Below, piece by piece: positions 1 through 8,423 of a stretch of 64,000 nt of DNA; positions within the stretch are counted from its first letter, which is position 1, and each line of letters begins with the position of its first letter. Source of the stretch: Luteimonas yindakuii (lineage in GTDB: Bacteria > Pseudomonadota > Gammaproteobacteria > Xanthomonadales > Xanthomonadaceae); NCBI RefSeq assembly GCF_004803715.2, contig NZ_CP039383.2, forward strand, positions 1,674,001 to 1,738,000, given 5' to 3'. The notes below the pieces were generated by a model. It was not told the origin of the DNA. It saw nothing but the letters and a program-made list of their open reading frames with translations, and made no database searches. Made by a program: the position numbers and the translations under genes.

Positions 1-1108
1 GCACCATCGCACTGCGGAACCGGGATTCACTGCGCCGGTACGACTCGCTCATCCGTGCGGCGAGCTGCTGGGCGTGCACGCCGGTGCGCGCGAGCGACCA
101 CGTCACCGCCGCCAGCAACAGTGCCGCGAGCAGGCCGACGATCACCGTGGTCCGCGCAGGCGACGCGGCACTGGTGGCCTCCAGGGCAATGAAGTCGATC
201 CGCCAGGTGCGACCGTAGAACGACTGGTTCACGCTGTGGCGGTCGCGCCCGGCCGCGGCGTCGGCACGTGCGTAGTCCTGGTCGACATACAGTTCTGCCG
301 CTTCGCCACCGGTGACATCGGTGATCCGCATCGACATCGTGCGCGGCAGGGTCGCCAGCGACTGCGGCACGAAGTCCTGCATGCGCAATGGCGCATAGGT
401 CCAGCCGCGCAACGCCGCCCCGCGCGCCTCCACGGAAGCCGGAAGCACGCCGCCGCGGTACACCGGGGTATAGAGGATCGCGCCCTGCGGGGTATCGTCG
501 AACCTGCGCTGCAGGACCAGCTTGCCGGTCAGGCGTGACTCGCCGCTGTCGCGCGCGGCTTCCATCGCCCCCCGGCGTACCGGCTCCGACAGCATGTCGT
601 AGCCATCGATGCCGTCGTGCTCGGGCCGCCGCGGCTCGACGTAGACCACCGGACCGTAGGCCTCGCGCACGCCCCTGGGGTGCAACTCGAACAGGCCTTC
701 GCCATCGGACCGGCGCTCGAGCTGGAATTCACGCAGGCGGTCGCCGGGAATATAGGCGCCGTAGCCCAGCGCATTCGGCCCGGCACGCCGGCCGATCTGC
801 AGCCCGTCCACGTAGCTGCGCCACTGCTGCGCCGTCGGCCGCTCGACCGACGCGAACAATGAGGCGCCGCCGCGGGTACTGAGCTCATAGGCCAGCAGGC
901 GTTGCGACATCAGGTCGAGGACCTGGGTGGTTTCCTCGGCCATTCGCGCCTTGCGCAGGTCGCGGTCACGCGCGTGCTCGGAGCGCGCGTACATCAGCAC
1001 CAGCAGCAGCGAGGCCAGCAGCACCACCAGCGCGGCGGCGACGGCCAGTCGCGGATCTTCGCGCAGCCGGCGGGGCCCCGTCGCTGTGCTGTCTGTTTCC
1101 CCGATCAA
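1..1108 (-). CDS. CHASE-domain membrane sensor protein (C-terminal part off window)
   Basis: Translating the minus strand gives an open frame that runs off the left edge. In order it shows a first membrane segment (LAVAAALVVLLASLLLVLMY), an extracytoplasmic domain of about 250 residues with CHASE character (TRGGASLFASVER, ALGYGAYIPGDRL, ILYTPVYRGG, RGWTYAPLRM), a second membrane segment (TTVIVGLLAALLLAAVTW), and then SESRFRSAM, which looks like the start of a PAS domain. A signalling output domain (histidine kinase or GGDEF/EAL) is expected beyond the edge but cannot be seen. I chose the TTG at 1108 because GAGGGG lies 9 nt before it. An in-frame ATG at 1192 would add a Gly/Arg-rich stretch that overlaps the tmRNA promoter. 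Confidence is good for the CHASE sensor and low for the exact start. Confidence 0.8.
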   Translation of the reverse strand, partial: MIGETDSTATGPRRLREDPRLAVAAALVVLLASLLLVLMYARSEHARDRDLRKARMAEETTQVLDLMSQRLLAYELSTRGGASLFASVERPTAQQWRSYVDGLQIGRRAGPNALGYGAYIPGDRLREFQLERRSDGEGLFELHPRGVREAYGPVVYVEPRRPEHDGIDGYDMLSEPVRRGAMEAARDSGESRLTGKLVLQRRFDDTPQGAILYTPVYRGGVLPASVEARGAALRGWTYAPLRMQDFVPQSLATLPRTMSMRITDVTGGEAAELYVDQDYARADAAAGRDRHSVNQSFYGRTWRIDFIALEATSAASPARTTVIVGLLAALLLAAVTWSLARTGVHAQQLAARMSESYRRSESRFRSAMV

Positions 1109-1157
1109 CGCCTTCTTCCCCTCGATGAACGCTCCCCCGCCCCCTGCCCTGCGCGCC

Positions 1158-1185
1158 TTGCGTCCGCACCGGCCGCCCCTATACT
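1158..1185 (+). promoter_or_regulatory. Sigma-70 promoter of the tmRNA gene
   Basis: TTGCGT (1158-1163) and TATACT (1180-1185) are separated by 16 nt. Transcription would begin near 1192, giving a precursor leader of about 23 nt before the mature tmRNA 5' end at 1215. The promoter lies in the region that would be coding if the neighbouring sensor started at its upstream ATG. Confidence 0.65.
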
Positions 1186-1214
1186 GGCGCATGTCGGCGA
1201 CAAACGACATTCCC

Positions 1215-1568
1215 GGGGGTGCACTGGCTTCGACGGGGGTCGCGAAATTGCCTGGCGCATGCCGAGGGGGTAGCTTTCCTCGTTAATCCAGCTGCAAAAC
1301 TCTAGTTGCCAACGACGACAACTACGCTCTCGCCGCTTAAGGCGTAAGCCCCGAACCCACTTGTTCCCATGCTCGTGGATGTAGGGTCATTATCATGGGA
1401 ATCCAGCCGCGGCGGCCGCCTGTCTGCCGTGGTTGAACTCACAGGCTGGTCCCGGGATGCGCTTCGCACACCGTGCTGTTCCGGGATGAGATCCAACGGT
1501 GGGCTAAGCATGTAGTGCCGGGGATGGAGTGCCTTCGGACGGGGGTTCAATTCCCCCCACCTCCACCA
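1215..1568 (+). ncRNA. ssrA: Transfer-messenger RNA (tmRNA, single-piece)
   Basis: tmRNA rescues stalled ribosomes with SmpB and tags the unfinished protein for proteolysis. The 5' end GGGGGTG pairs with CACCTCC just before the 3' ACCA, with the G-U pair at position 3 that is usual in tmRNA. The 5' part (GGCTTCGACGGGGG ... GCATGCCGAGG) and the T-arm (GGTTCAATTCC) are typical. The encoded 3' CCA ends at 1568. The single-piece order (tRNA-like 5' half, tag ORF, pseudoknots, tRNA-like 3' half) fits gammaproteobacteria. A terminator hairpin follows directly. Confidence 0.97.
1308..1340 (+). other. tmRNA tag-peptide reading frame (ANDDNYALAA)
   Basis: The resume codon is GCC at 1308, followed by codons giving A-N-D-D-N-Y-A-L-A-A and TAA at 1338-1340. 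It differs from the E. coli tag (ANDENYALAA) by one residue. The ALAA end is the known ClpXP degron and the N-terminal half is the SspB-binding type. Confidence 0.93.
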
Positions 1569-1579
1569 TCTTCAAGCAG

Positions 1580-1612
1580 GACCCCGATCGGAAACGGTCG
1601 GGGTCTTCTGCT
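1580..1612 (+). terminator. Rho-independent terminator of ssrA
   Basis: GACCCCGATCG (1580-1590) pairs with CGGTCGGGGTC (1595-1605) across a GAAA loop, with one T-G wobble. The stem is followed by TTCTGCTTT. It begins 11 nt after the tmRNA 3' CCA. Confidence 0.85.
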
Positions 1613-1663
1613 TTCAGGGCCACAGACGAGGCATGGTGTCGTGGGCGCTTCGGTGGCGGATGC

Positions 1664-1784
1664 TAGAATCGCGCTTCCCTTGGGGAGTAGCCTGCTTCCG
1701 CTCCAGGAAGCGCCGGTATCAACACGCTCGGCCGTCGATGGCCGTGGTGCCGGCAGCCAGTCCTGGTTGGCGAGACCAGCGGTA
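1664..1784 (+). promoter_or_regulatory. yybP-ykoY manganese riboswitch and its -10 box, upstream of mntP
   Basis: The leader contains the hallmark elements of the yybP-ykoY aptamer in order: GGGGAGTAGCC (from 1682), ATCAACACGCTCG (from 1718) and TGGCGAGACCA (1768-1778). A -10-like TAGAAT at 1664-1669 would start the RNA just before the aptamer. This RNA class binds Mn2+ and turns on manganese exporters, and the next gene is mntP. About 65 nt separate the aptamer from the start codon, enough for an expression platform. I could not resolve the alternative fold. Confidence 0.85.
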
Positions 1785-1847
1785 CACGGGCGCGACCGGT
1801 CGGCGCAGGCCGTGACCGCGTTCGCGCGCGCCCGACCCCTCTCTCGC

Positions 1848-2420
1848 ATGCATCCTGTTTCCCTGCTTCTCATCGGTCTGGCGATGTCCACCGACGCCTT
1901 CGCGGCCGCGGTCGGCAAGGGCGCCGCCATGGGCACCCCGCGTTTTCGCGACGCCCTGCGCGTCGGCCTGATCTTCGGCCTCATCGAGTCGGTCACGCCG
2001 GTGATCGGCTGGTGGCTCGGTCGCAGCGCGCTGCCCTGGGTCGAGGCATTCGACCACTGGATCGCGTTCGCGCTGCTGGTCCTGCTGGGCGGCCATATGA
2101 TCCATTCGGGCCTCAGGCCGTCGCCCGCGGACGACAACGAGGGCCGACACCACGGTTTCTGGACGCTTGCCGCCACCGGCTTCGCCACCAGCATCGATGC
2201 GCTGGCGGTGGGCGTCGGCCTGGCACTGCTCGACGTCAACATCGCCGTCATGGCCGCGGTCATCGGGCTGTGCACGCTGGTGATGGTCACGACCGGCGTC
2301 ATGCTCGGCCGGGTGCTGGGCGCCATGGCCGGGCGGCGTGCCGCCATTCTGGGCGGAGTGATCCTGATCGTGATCGGCATGACGATCGTCTACGAGCACG
2401 CCGTCGTCCGCGCCGCTTGA
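1848..2420 (+). CDS. mntP: Manganese efflux pump MntP
   Basis: MntP exports Mn2+ across the inner membrane and protects against manganese toxicity. The 190-residue product has six predicted membrane segments in two repeats, each with the conserved acidic signature: [13 protein letters not shown] near residue 12 and [11 protein letters not shown] near residue 112. Length matches the E. coli protein (about 188). The ATG at 1848 ([18 protein letters not shown]) is the family start. The longer upstream frame would run through the riboswitch. The leader riboswitch strongly supports the assignment and implies Mn-dependent expression. Confidence 0.95.
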   Translation: MHPVSLLLIGLAMSTDAFAAAVGKGAAMGTPRFRDALRVGLIFGLIESVTPVIGWWLGRSALPWVEAFDHWIAFALLVLLGGHMIHSGLRPSPADDNEGRHHGFWTLAATGFATSIDALAVGVGLALLDVNIAVMAAVIGLCTLVMVTTGVMLGRVLGAMAGRRAAILGGVILIVIGMTIVYEHAVVRAA

Positions 2421-2428
2421 CCGCATAT

Positions 2429-2459
2429 AAAGAAAGGGCCGCAATCGCGGCCCTTTCTT
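2429..2459. terminator. Bidirectional terminator between mntP and the OmpA-like gene
   Basis: A near-perfect stem (AAAGAAAGGGCCGC pairing with GCGGCCCTTTCTT across an AATC loop) has T-rich sequence after it on the plus strand and on the minus strand. It sits between convergent genes ending at 2420 and 2480. Confidence 0.85.
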
Positions 2460-2479
2460 CGAAGCAATGATCGATCCCG

Positions 2480-3157
2480 TTACTGCTGGATCGGCACCAG
2501 GGTGATTTCAACGCGGCGGTTCTGCGCGCGGCCGGCGTCGGTGCTGTTGTCGGCGATCGGACGGGTCATGCCCGCACCGACGGTGATGATGCGCTGCTGA
2601 TTCACGCCCTGCCCGCTCAGGTACTGGGCGACGGCCTGCGCACGACGCTCCGACAGCTGCTGGTTGTAGGCCGCGGCGCCGACGTTGTCGGTGTGGCCGG
2701 CCACCTCGATCACCGTCTGCTCGTACTGGCGCAGCGTGTTGGCCACGTTGTTGAGCACCGGATAGAACTGCGACTGGATGTTGGACTGGTCGAAACCGAA
2801 GGTCACGTTGCCAGGCATGTTGAGGGTGATGTTGTCGCCCTGGCGGACCACGTCAACACCGGTACCGGCCATCTGCCGGCGCAGTTCGGCTTCCTGGCGG
2901 TCCTGGTAGGCGCCCACAGCACCGCCCGTCAAGGCGCCGGCACCGGCACCGATCAGCGCGTGCTGGCGGCGCTCGGTGGCGCTGTCACCGCTGAGCAGAC
3001 CGGCAACCGCACCGATGCCGGCACCGATCAGCGCGTTGTTGCGGGTGCGGTTGGGATCGTTCGGGTCGCTGCTCTGACCGGTGTAGGTGGCACAACCGGT
3101 CAGCATCAGCGCGCCGGCGAGCGCGGCGGTCAGGCCGGTGGTCACGGAATTGCGCAT
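2480..3157 (-). CDS. OmpA-family lipoprotein with glycine-zipper domain (YiaD-like)
   Basis: This is an outer-membrane lipoprotein that probably anchors the envelope to peptidoglycan. The signal peptide ends in the lipobox LTGC with Cys22. Residues 40-80 hold two glycine-rich zipper segments (NNALIGAGIGAVAG, HALIGAGAGALTGGAVGA). The C-terminal half (about 110-225) is an OmpA peptidoglycan-binding domain with GHTDNVG and LSERRAQAVAQYL. Length (225) and domain order match YiaD-type proteins. It is transcribed leftward from its own unit, with a possible -10 TAGGAT at 3220-3215. Confidence 0.9.
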   Translation of the reverse strand: MRNSVTTGLTAALAGALMLTGCATYTGQSSDPNDPNRTRNNALIGAGIGAVAGLLSGDSATERRQHALIGAGAGALTGGAVGAYQDRQEAELRRQMAGTGVDVVRQGDNITLNMPGNVTFGFDQSNIQSQFYPVLNNVANTLRQYEQTVIEVAGHTDNVGAAAYNQQLSERRAQAVAQYLSGQGVNQQRIITVGAGMTRPIADNSTDAGRAQNRRVEITLVPIQQ

Positions 3158-3273
3158 GGGTGTTCTCCCTGGGTTCTGCGCCGGAGGCTTCCGGCGTGTG
3201 GGTAGGCGGGTCGCATCCTAGCCACGACCTGGTCGGGATCGGGTGATGGGCTGAATGCGCGGATACAACCCAT

Positions 3274-4710
3274 TCAGTTTGTCGGCTCCGCCTTCCGGGT
3301 GACCTGCGCATACGCCGCGAGTGCGGCCTGGCGGCCCTCCGCCATCCCCACCAGGGGTTGATGCGGATAGCCGCGAAGCTGCTTCAGCAGCGGGTCCGGC
3401 GCCTCCCACGGTGCGAAGCGGTGCGCGGGCGGAAGCACGTCCAGTTCCGGTATCCACCGGGAGATATAGGCCGCATCGGGGTCGAAGCGCCTTGCCTGCA
3501 GGACCGGGTTGAACACGCGGAAATACGGCGCGGCATCGGCGCCGGTGCCTGCCACCCATTGCCATCCCATGGTGTTGTTGGCGAGGTCGGCATCCACCAG
3601 GGTGTCCCAGAACCAGCGCGCACCGTGCCGCCAGTGCACGCGCAGGTGCTTGGTGAGGTAGCTCGCCGCAAGCATGCGCACGCGGTTGTGCATCCAGCCC
3701 GTTTGCCAGAGCTCGCGCATGCCTGCATCGACGATCGGTACGCCGGTACGCCCACGCTGCCAGGCGGCAAGCACGCCGTGCTGCGGGCGTGCCCACGGGA
3801 AATCGGCGAAGCGCGGGTCGAGATCGGCATCCACCGTATGCGGGTAGTGGTGCAGCAGATGGTGGGCGAATTCCCGCCAGCCCAGCTGTGCCAGACAGAC
3901 GTCACCAGCCTCGCCCAGGCCGGCATCGATCACCGCCTGCGCAACGCGCGCGACCGAGATCTCGCCGAAGTGCAGGTGCGGCGACAACCGCGAGGTGCCT
4001 TCGACAGCGGGCAGGTCGCGGGCCCGTGGGTAGTCCGCCAGGCTCGCCTGCAGGAAGCGGGATAGCGCATCTTCCGCGCCCTCTTCCCCGGGAGTGAAGC
4101 GTTCCCAGCATCCGTGGTCCCAGCCACGGCGCGGCGCGAGGTGCAGGCCCTCCAGCGGGACGCCATGCGGTACGGCGTCGTCGTCTTCCGGCGCCTCGAA
4201 GTGGTCCGGCGCCTGCCACAGGCGTGGCGTGCGCCACTGGCCGCGGGCTCGCTTCCAGAACGGCGTGAACACGCGGTAGGGATCCCCCTGCGCGGTCTCC
4301 ACTTCCCACGGCTCGAACAGCAGCGAACCGTTGAAGCTCTCCGCGCGCAGGCCGGCACGCCGCAGCGCGCCCTTGATGATGGTGTCGCGCGCCTCGACGA
4401 CGGGTTCGTAGCGCCGGTTCCAGAACACCGCCTCGGCATCGACGGCGGCGGCGAGGGATTCCAGCGTCGCCTGCGTCGGGCCATGGAAGCAACGCAGCAT
4501 CGAACCGCGCGCACGCAGGCGATCGTCCAGCGCCTTCAGGGAGCGATGTCGCCAAGCGTCGGAGGCGGCACCCGGCGGCCACTCGCCTTCTTCGGCCGGC
4601 GCGTGGATGTCCACCATCAGCGGCTGGTAGCCGCCCTCGACAGCAGCCCGCAGGGCCGGGTTGTCGTCGAGACGCAGATCGTTGCGGAACCAGACCAGGG
4701 CGATGGGCAT
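3274..4710 (-). CDS. phrB: Deoxyribodipyrimidine photo-lyase (class I CPD photolyase)
   Basis: This flavoprotein repairs cyclobutane pyrimidine dimers using light. The 478-residue protein has the N-terminal alpha/beta antenna domain beginning IALVWFRNDLRLDDNPAL and the C-terminal FAD domain with TSRLSPHLHFGEIS, LGWREFAHHLLHHYP, TGWMHNRVRM and MGWQWVAGTGADAAPYFRVF. The Trp residues of the electron-transfer chain lie in these conserved blocks. Length fits class I enzymes (about 470). The next gene upstream is alr with a gap of about 33 nt, so co-transcription is possible. Confidence 0.95.
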   Translation of the reverse strand: MPIALVWFRNDLRLDDNPALRAAVEGGYQPLMVDIHAPAEEGEWPPGAASDAWRHRSLKALDDRLRARGSMLRCFHGPTQATLESLAAAVDAEAVFWNRRYEPVVEARDTIIKGALRRAGLRAESFNGSLLFEPWEVETAQGDPYRVFTPFWKRARGQWRTPRLWQAPDHFEAPEDDDAVPHGVPLEGLHLAPRRGWDHGCWERFTPGEEGAEDALSRFLQASLADYPRARDLPAVEGTSRLSPHLHFGEISVARVAQAVIDAGLGEAGDVCLAQLGWREFAHHLLHHYPHTVDADLDPRFADFPWARPQHGVLAAWQRGRTGVPIVDAGMRELWQTGWMHNRVRMLAASYLTKHLRVHWRHGARWFWDTLVDADLANNTMGWQWVAGTGADAAPYFRVFNPVLQARRFDPDAAYISRWIPELDVLPPAHRFAPWEAPDPLLKQLRGYPHQPLVGMAEGRQAALAAYAQVTRKAEPTN

Positions 4711-4743
4711 GGCGCAGTCTCGACCGTCCGCGTGAGCCGCGCG

Positions 4744-5895
4744 TCAAACAGCGGTCGCGGCGGGTAGCGCCTGGCCGCCGATGTATTCGCGCGGGATGCG
4801 GTCGTTCAGACCCGTCAGCAGCTCGTACGGAATGGTGCCGGCGGCACTGGCGAGCGCCTCGACGCGGATCGACGCGTCACCCTGGCGGCCGATCAGCACC
4901 ACCTCGTCCTCGTTCCAGGTACTGCTGCTGCCGATGTCGACCATGAACTGGTCCATGCACACCCGGCCCACGACCGGATACGACTGCCCGTGGATGAGCG
5001 CACGGCCGCGCGAAGACAGCGCACGCGGATAGCCGTCGCCATAGCCGAGCGGCACCGTCACCACGCGGGTGTCCGACGGCGCGGTCCAGCTGCCGCCGTA
5101 GCTCACCGTGCGCCCGGCGCGCACCACCTTGAAGTAGACCACCCGCGACACCAGCGACAGCGCGGGCTCCACGGTGATCGTGGGCTGTGACGCGGGATCG
5201 GGCATCACTCCGTAGACGAGGATGCCGGGGCGCACGAGGTCGAGGTGGGTGTCGGAGAAATGCAGCACGCCGCCCGAGTTGGCGAGGTGGCGCAAAGGCA
5301 TCGGCGCGCCGATCCGGTCGAAATGCGCGCAGGCATCGAGGAAGCGCTCCAGCTGCAATGCCGTCATCGGTGCGTCCGGGTCGTCCGCGCATGCGAGGTG
5401 CGAATAGACGCCCTTGATCTCGCACCAGCGCGAAGCCGTTGCCGCCTCGATGAAGGGGCCTGCCGAGTACTCGTGGACACCGATGCGCTCCATGCCGGTG
5501 TCGATCTTGAGATGCACCACCGCGCGCCGCCCCAGTGCCTGCGCCGCGGCCTCGACCTGGCGCAGCTTCTCCACCGAGGACACGGTGATCTCCAGGTCGT
5601 GGACGATGAACTGCGCGATCTGCGGGCCGAAGATGCCGCCAAGCACGAGGATCGGCACGGTGATGCCTGCCCGACGCAGCGCGATGCCCTCCTCCACGAA
5701 CGCGACGCCGAGCTGATCGACCCCGTTCGCCTGCAGGTGCCGCGCCACCGGCACCAGGCCGTGCCCGTAGGCGTTGGCCTTGACGATGGCCATCACCGGC
5801 ACCCGCACATGCGCGCGGATGCGCTGCAGGTTGCCGGCGATGCGGTCGAGATCGACCAGGATCCGGGTCGGACGCTCGGTGGCGGAGACGCTCAT
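4744..5895 (-). CDS. alr: Alanine racemase, PLP-dependent
   Basis: Alr interconverts L- and D-alanine for peptidoglycan synthesis in the cytoplasm. The PLP lysine is Lys39 in MAIVKANAYGHG. The second catalytic residue, Tyr, is in PLGYGDGYPR, and the substrate-binding segment VGRVCMDQFMVD follows. Length 383 is slightly longer than the usual 355-365 because of short ends. A -10-like TAGAAT lies at 5940-5935, about 40 nt upstream. As in many gammaproteobacteria the gene lies next to dnaB. Confidence 0.95.
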   Translation of the reverse strand: MSVSATERPTRILVDLDRIAGNLQRIRAHVRVPVMAIVKANAYGHGLVPVARHLQANGVDQLGVAFVEEGIALRRAGITVPILVLGGIFGPQIAQFIVHDLEITVSSVEKLRQVEAAAQALGRRAVVHLKIDTGMERIGVHEYSAGPFIEAATASRWCEIKGVYSHLACADDPDAPMTALQLERFLDACAHFDRIGAPMPLRHLANSGGVLHFSDTHLDLVRPGILVYGVMPDPASQPTITVEPALSLVSRVVYFKVVRAGRTVSYGGSWTAPSDTRVVTVPLGYGDGYPRALSSRGRALIHGQSYPVVGRVCMDQFMVDIGSSSTWNEDEVVLIGRQGDASIRVEALASAAGTIPYELLTGLNDRIPREYIGGQALPAATAV

Positions 5896-5998
5896 GCGGG
5901 GTCCATGGGCGGGCGCGGGGCCCGGGCGCGTCCGATTCTAGCGATGGCGACCGCCGCTGAAACCGCGACGGCCGCAGAGGCTGAAGCCGCAGCAGCGC

Positions 5999-7414
5999 CT
6001 ATTCGAAGCTGCCCATCGCGTCGTGCGCGAGGTTGTCGAAGCGCGTGTACTCGCCGAAGAAACGCAGCTTGAAGGAGCCGGTCGGGCCGCTTCGATGCTT
6101 GCCGATGATGATCTCGGCCAGCCCCTTGTCCGGCGACGCTTCCTTGTTGTAGTACTCGTCGCGGTAAATGAAGATGATCATGTCGGCGTCCTGCTCGATC
6201 GCGCCCGACTCGCGCAGGTCGGCCATCACCGGGCGCTTGTCGGTACGCGATTCCAGCGAGCGGTTGAGCTGCGACAGCGCGATCACCGGCACGTTGAGCT
6301 CCTTCGCCAGGCCCTTGAGCGAACGCGAGATCTCCGAGATCTCGGTGGCGCGGTTCTCCTTGTTGCCCGGCACCTGCATCAGCTGCAGGTAGTCGATCAC
6401 CACCAGCCCGAGGTCGTACTCGCGCTTGAGCCGACGCGCCTTGGCACGCAGCACGTCGGGCGACAGGCCCGGCGTGTCGTCGATGAAGATCTTCGACTCC
6501 TTGAGCATGCGGATCGCCGCGGTCACCCGGCTCCAGTCCTCGTCCTCTAGCTGGCCGGTGCGCAGGCGCGTCGCGTTGATGCGCCCGTTGGAGGAGATCA
6601 GGCGCAACGCGAGCTGACTGGCCGACATTTCCATCGAGAACACCGCCACGGCCTTCTTCGACTTCAGCGCGGCGTATTCGGCGATGTTGAGCGCGAGCGT
6701 GGTCTTGCCCATGGCCGGACGCGCCGCAAGGATCAACAGGTCGGTCGGCTGCAGGCCGGAGGTCATCTGGTCGAAGGCCTCGTAGCCGGTCGGCAGCCCG
6801 GTGATGCCTTCGCCGTTGGCGAAGCGCGTCTGCAGGACGTCGAACGCCTCCGCCATCGCCTTGTTGATGGCGGTGAAGTCGGTGCGTCCGCGCGCGCCGG
6901 CCTCGGCGATCGCGAACACCTGCTGCTCGGCCTTGGCGAGGATTTCACCGGAGTCGCGGCCATCGGGCTGGAAGCCGTCGTTGACGATCTCGGTGCCGAC
7001 GTCGATCAGCTGCCGCATCACCGCCTTGTCGCGCACGATCTCGGCATAGGCGCGGATGTTGGCGGCCGACGGCGTGGTGCTGGCCAGTTCGACCAGGTAG
7101 GCGCCACCGGCGACCTGTTCGGCCAGACCCTGCGATTCGAACCACTCGCCCAGCGTCACCGCGTCGAACGGGCGGTTGCGTTCGGCAAGCTCGCGGATCG
7201 CGCGGTAGATCAGCTGGTGGTCGCGGCGGTAGAAGTCCTTGTCGACCAGCATGTCGGCGATGCGGTCGAACGCCTCCGGCGCTAGCATCAGCCCACCGAG
7301 GACCGCCTGCTCGGCCTCCACCGACTGGGGCGGAATGCGCAGCTGTTCGAGGCGGCCCTCGCGGGCGTCGTGCTCGTGACCGGCGCGGTCGCCGAATCGG
7401 GGGCGGGCGGACAT
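5999..7414 (-). CDS. dnaB: Replicative DNA helicase DnaB
   Basis: DnaB is the hexameric helicase that unwinds the replication fork. The N-terminal DnaB domain starts near residue 25 (RIPPQSVEAEQAVLGGLML). The RecA-like C-terminal domain has Walker A ARPAMGKTTLALNIA near residue 230, Walker B-type LVVIDYLQLM, and the arginine-finger region RESGAIEQDADMIIF. Length 471 matches the family (about 470), and no intein is present. A consensus DnaA box lies about 100 bp upstream. The ribosomal S6-S18-L9 operon lies directly upstream, as often seen. Confidence 0.97.
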   Translation of the reverse strand: MSARPRFGDRAGHEHDAREGRLEQLRIPPQSVEAEQAVLGGLMLAPEAFDRIADMLVDKDFYRRDHQLIYRAIRELAERNRPFDAVTLGEWFESQGLAEQVAGGAYLVELASTTPSAANIRAYAEIVRDKAVMRQLIDVGTEIVNDGFQPDGRDSGEILAKAEQQVFAIAEAGARGRTDFTAINKAMAEAFDVLQTRFANGEGITGLPTGYEAFDQMTSGLQPTDLLILAARPAMGKTTLALNIAEYAALKSKKAVAVFSMEMSASQLALRLISSNGRINATRLRTGQLEDEDWSRVTAAIRMLKESKIFIDDTPGLSPDVLRAKARRLKREYDLGLVVIDYLQLMQVPGNKENRATEISEISRSLKGLAKELNVPVIALSQLNRSLESRTDKRPVMADLRESGAIEQDADMIIFIYRDEYYNKEASPDKGLAEIIIGKHRSGPTGSFKLRFFGEYTRFDNLAHDAMGSFE

Positions 7415-7488
7415 CTTCTGGGGAACTCCGGACAGGCGGTGCCGCGGTCGTGCTTGCGGCAGGAAACATCGATGCTAGTGCCGATGGC

Positions 7489-7520
7489 TGTGGGTACGCG
7501 ATGGAACAAGCTGTGGATAA
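7489..7520 (-). promoter_or_regulatory. DnaA box pair upstream of dnaB
   Basis: On the minus strand 7520-7512 reads TTATCCACA, an exact match to the DnaA-box consensus TTATNCACA. A second, weaker match (GTACCCACA, 7 of 9) lies at 7497-7489 in the same orientation. The pair is in the 215-bp gap between rplI and dnaB. A regulatory role for DnaA is inference. Confidence 0.5.
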
Positions 7521-7581
7521 CTCGGCCATGCTGGCGCTGGTCGATCTCACTGCCTGCGAAACACCAGCGCCCGAAAACACG

Positions 7582-7602
7582 AAGGGCGCCCTGCGGCGCC
7601 CT
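7582..7602 (-). terminator. Terminator of the rpsF-rpsR-rplI operon
   Basis: GGGCGCC (7584-7590) and GGCGCCC (7595-7601) form a perfect stem, extended by an A-T pair. On the transcribed strand the stem is followed by TTCGTGTTTT. It sits 28 bp past the L9 stop codon. Confidence 0.75.
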
Positions 7603-7629
7603 CCGGTAGCTCCAGGTTGGCAGCGCGGA

Positions 7630-8091
7630 TCAGACCGCGACTGCTTCCGGCTCGATCACCACCTTCACCGGCGTCTCGACGTCGGCGTGCATGTGGATGA
7701 CCACTTCGTACTCGCCCACGTGGCGGAACGGGCCTTCGCCCATCACCACTTCGGACTTGTGGACCTCGACGCCCGACTGCGCCGACAGCGCCTCGGCGAT
7801 GTCGCGGTTGGTCACCGAACCGTAGAGCTTGCCTTCCGACGAGGCATTGGCCTTCACGTTCACGGTGAAGCCTTCCAGCTTCGACAGGCGCGAGCTGGCG
7901 GCTTCCAGCTGGTCCTTGGCCTTGGCCTCGTACTCGGCACGCTTGGCCTCGAACGACGCGAGGTTGTCGGCGGTCGCCGGCACGGCCTTGCCCTGCGGCA
8001 CCAGGAAGTTGCGGCCGTAACCCGGCTTCACGCTGACGGTGTCGCCGAGGTTGCCGAGGTTGGTGATCTTCTGCAGCAGGATCAGTTTCAT
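7630..8091 (-). CDS. rplI: 50S ribosomal protein L9
   Basis: L9 binds 23S rRNA domain V and helps maintain frame during translation. The N-terminal domain [30 protein letters not shown] and the long connecting helix (residues 42-75) are characteristic. The C-terminal domain contains [15 protein letters not shown]. Length 153 is normal. It is the last gene of the S6-S18-L9 operon, with a 90-bp gap from rpsR. Confidence 0.97.
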   Translation of the reverse strand: MKLILLQKITNLGNLGDTVSVKPGYGRNFLVPQGKAVPATADNLASFEAKRAEYEAKAKDQLEAASSRLSKLEGFTVNVKANASSEGKLYGSVTNRDIAEALSAQSGVEVHKSEVVMGEGPFRHVGEYEVVIHMHADVETPVKVVIEPEAVAV

Positions 8092-8181
8092 GGGTGTTGC
8101 TCCGTGTTCGTTAGCGGCGACGCGCGCCGCAACGGGTGCTGTCCGAAACGGACGGGAACCTCCCCCAAGGGAGGCCCGTGC

Positions 8182-8412
8182 TTAGACGTTGTGGTTGTCG
8201 GTGTACGGGATCAGCGCGAGGTAACGGGCGCGCTTGACCGCGTTGGCCAGCTGGCGCTGGTAGCGCGACTTGGTGCCGGTGATGCGGCTCGGCACGATCT
8301 TGCCGTTCTCGGTGATGTTCTGGCGCAGGGTGTTGAGATCCTTGTAATCGATCTCCTTCACACCCTCGGCGGTGAACTTGCAGTACTTGCGGCGACGGAA
8401 GAACTTGGACAT
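8182..8412 (-). CDS. rpsR: 30S ribosomal protein S18
   Basis: S18 is a small basic protein that binds the 30S platform as a pair with S6. The 76-residue sequence contains the family signature ([19 protein letters not shown]) and the C-terminal [15 protein letters not shown]. It begins 11 nt after the rpsF stop codon, so the two are co-translated in one operon. Confidence 0.97.
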   Translation of the reverse strand: MSKFFRRRKYCKFTAEGVKEIDYKDLNTLRQNITENGKIVPSRITGTKSRYQRQLANAVKRARYLALIPYTDNHNV

Positions 8413-8423
8413 GACGTGATTCC

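Noticed and set aside
5944..6072. Ala/Glu-rich short frame between alr and dnaB
   Set aside because: It overlaps the dnaB 3' end in antisense, and the Ala-rich start is a by-product of GC-rich spacer sequence.
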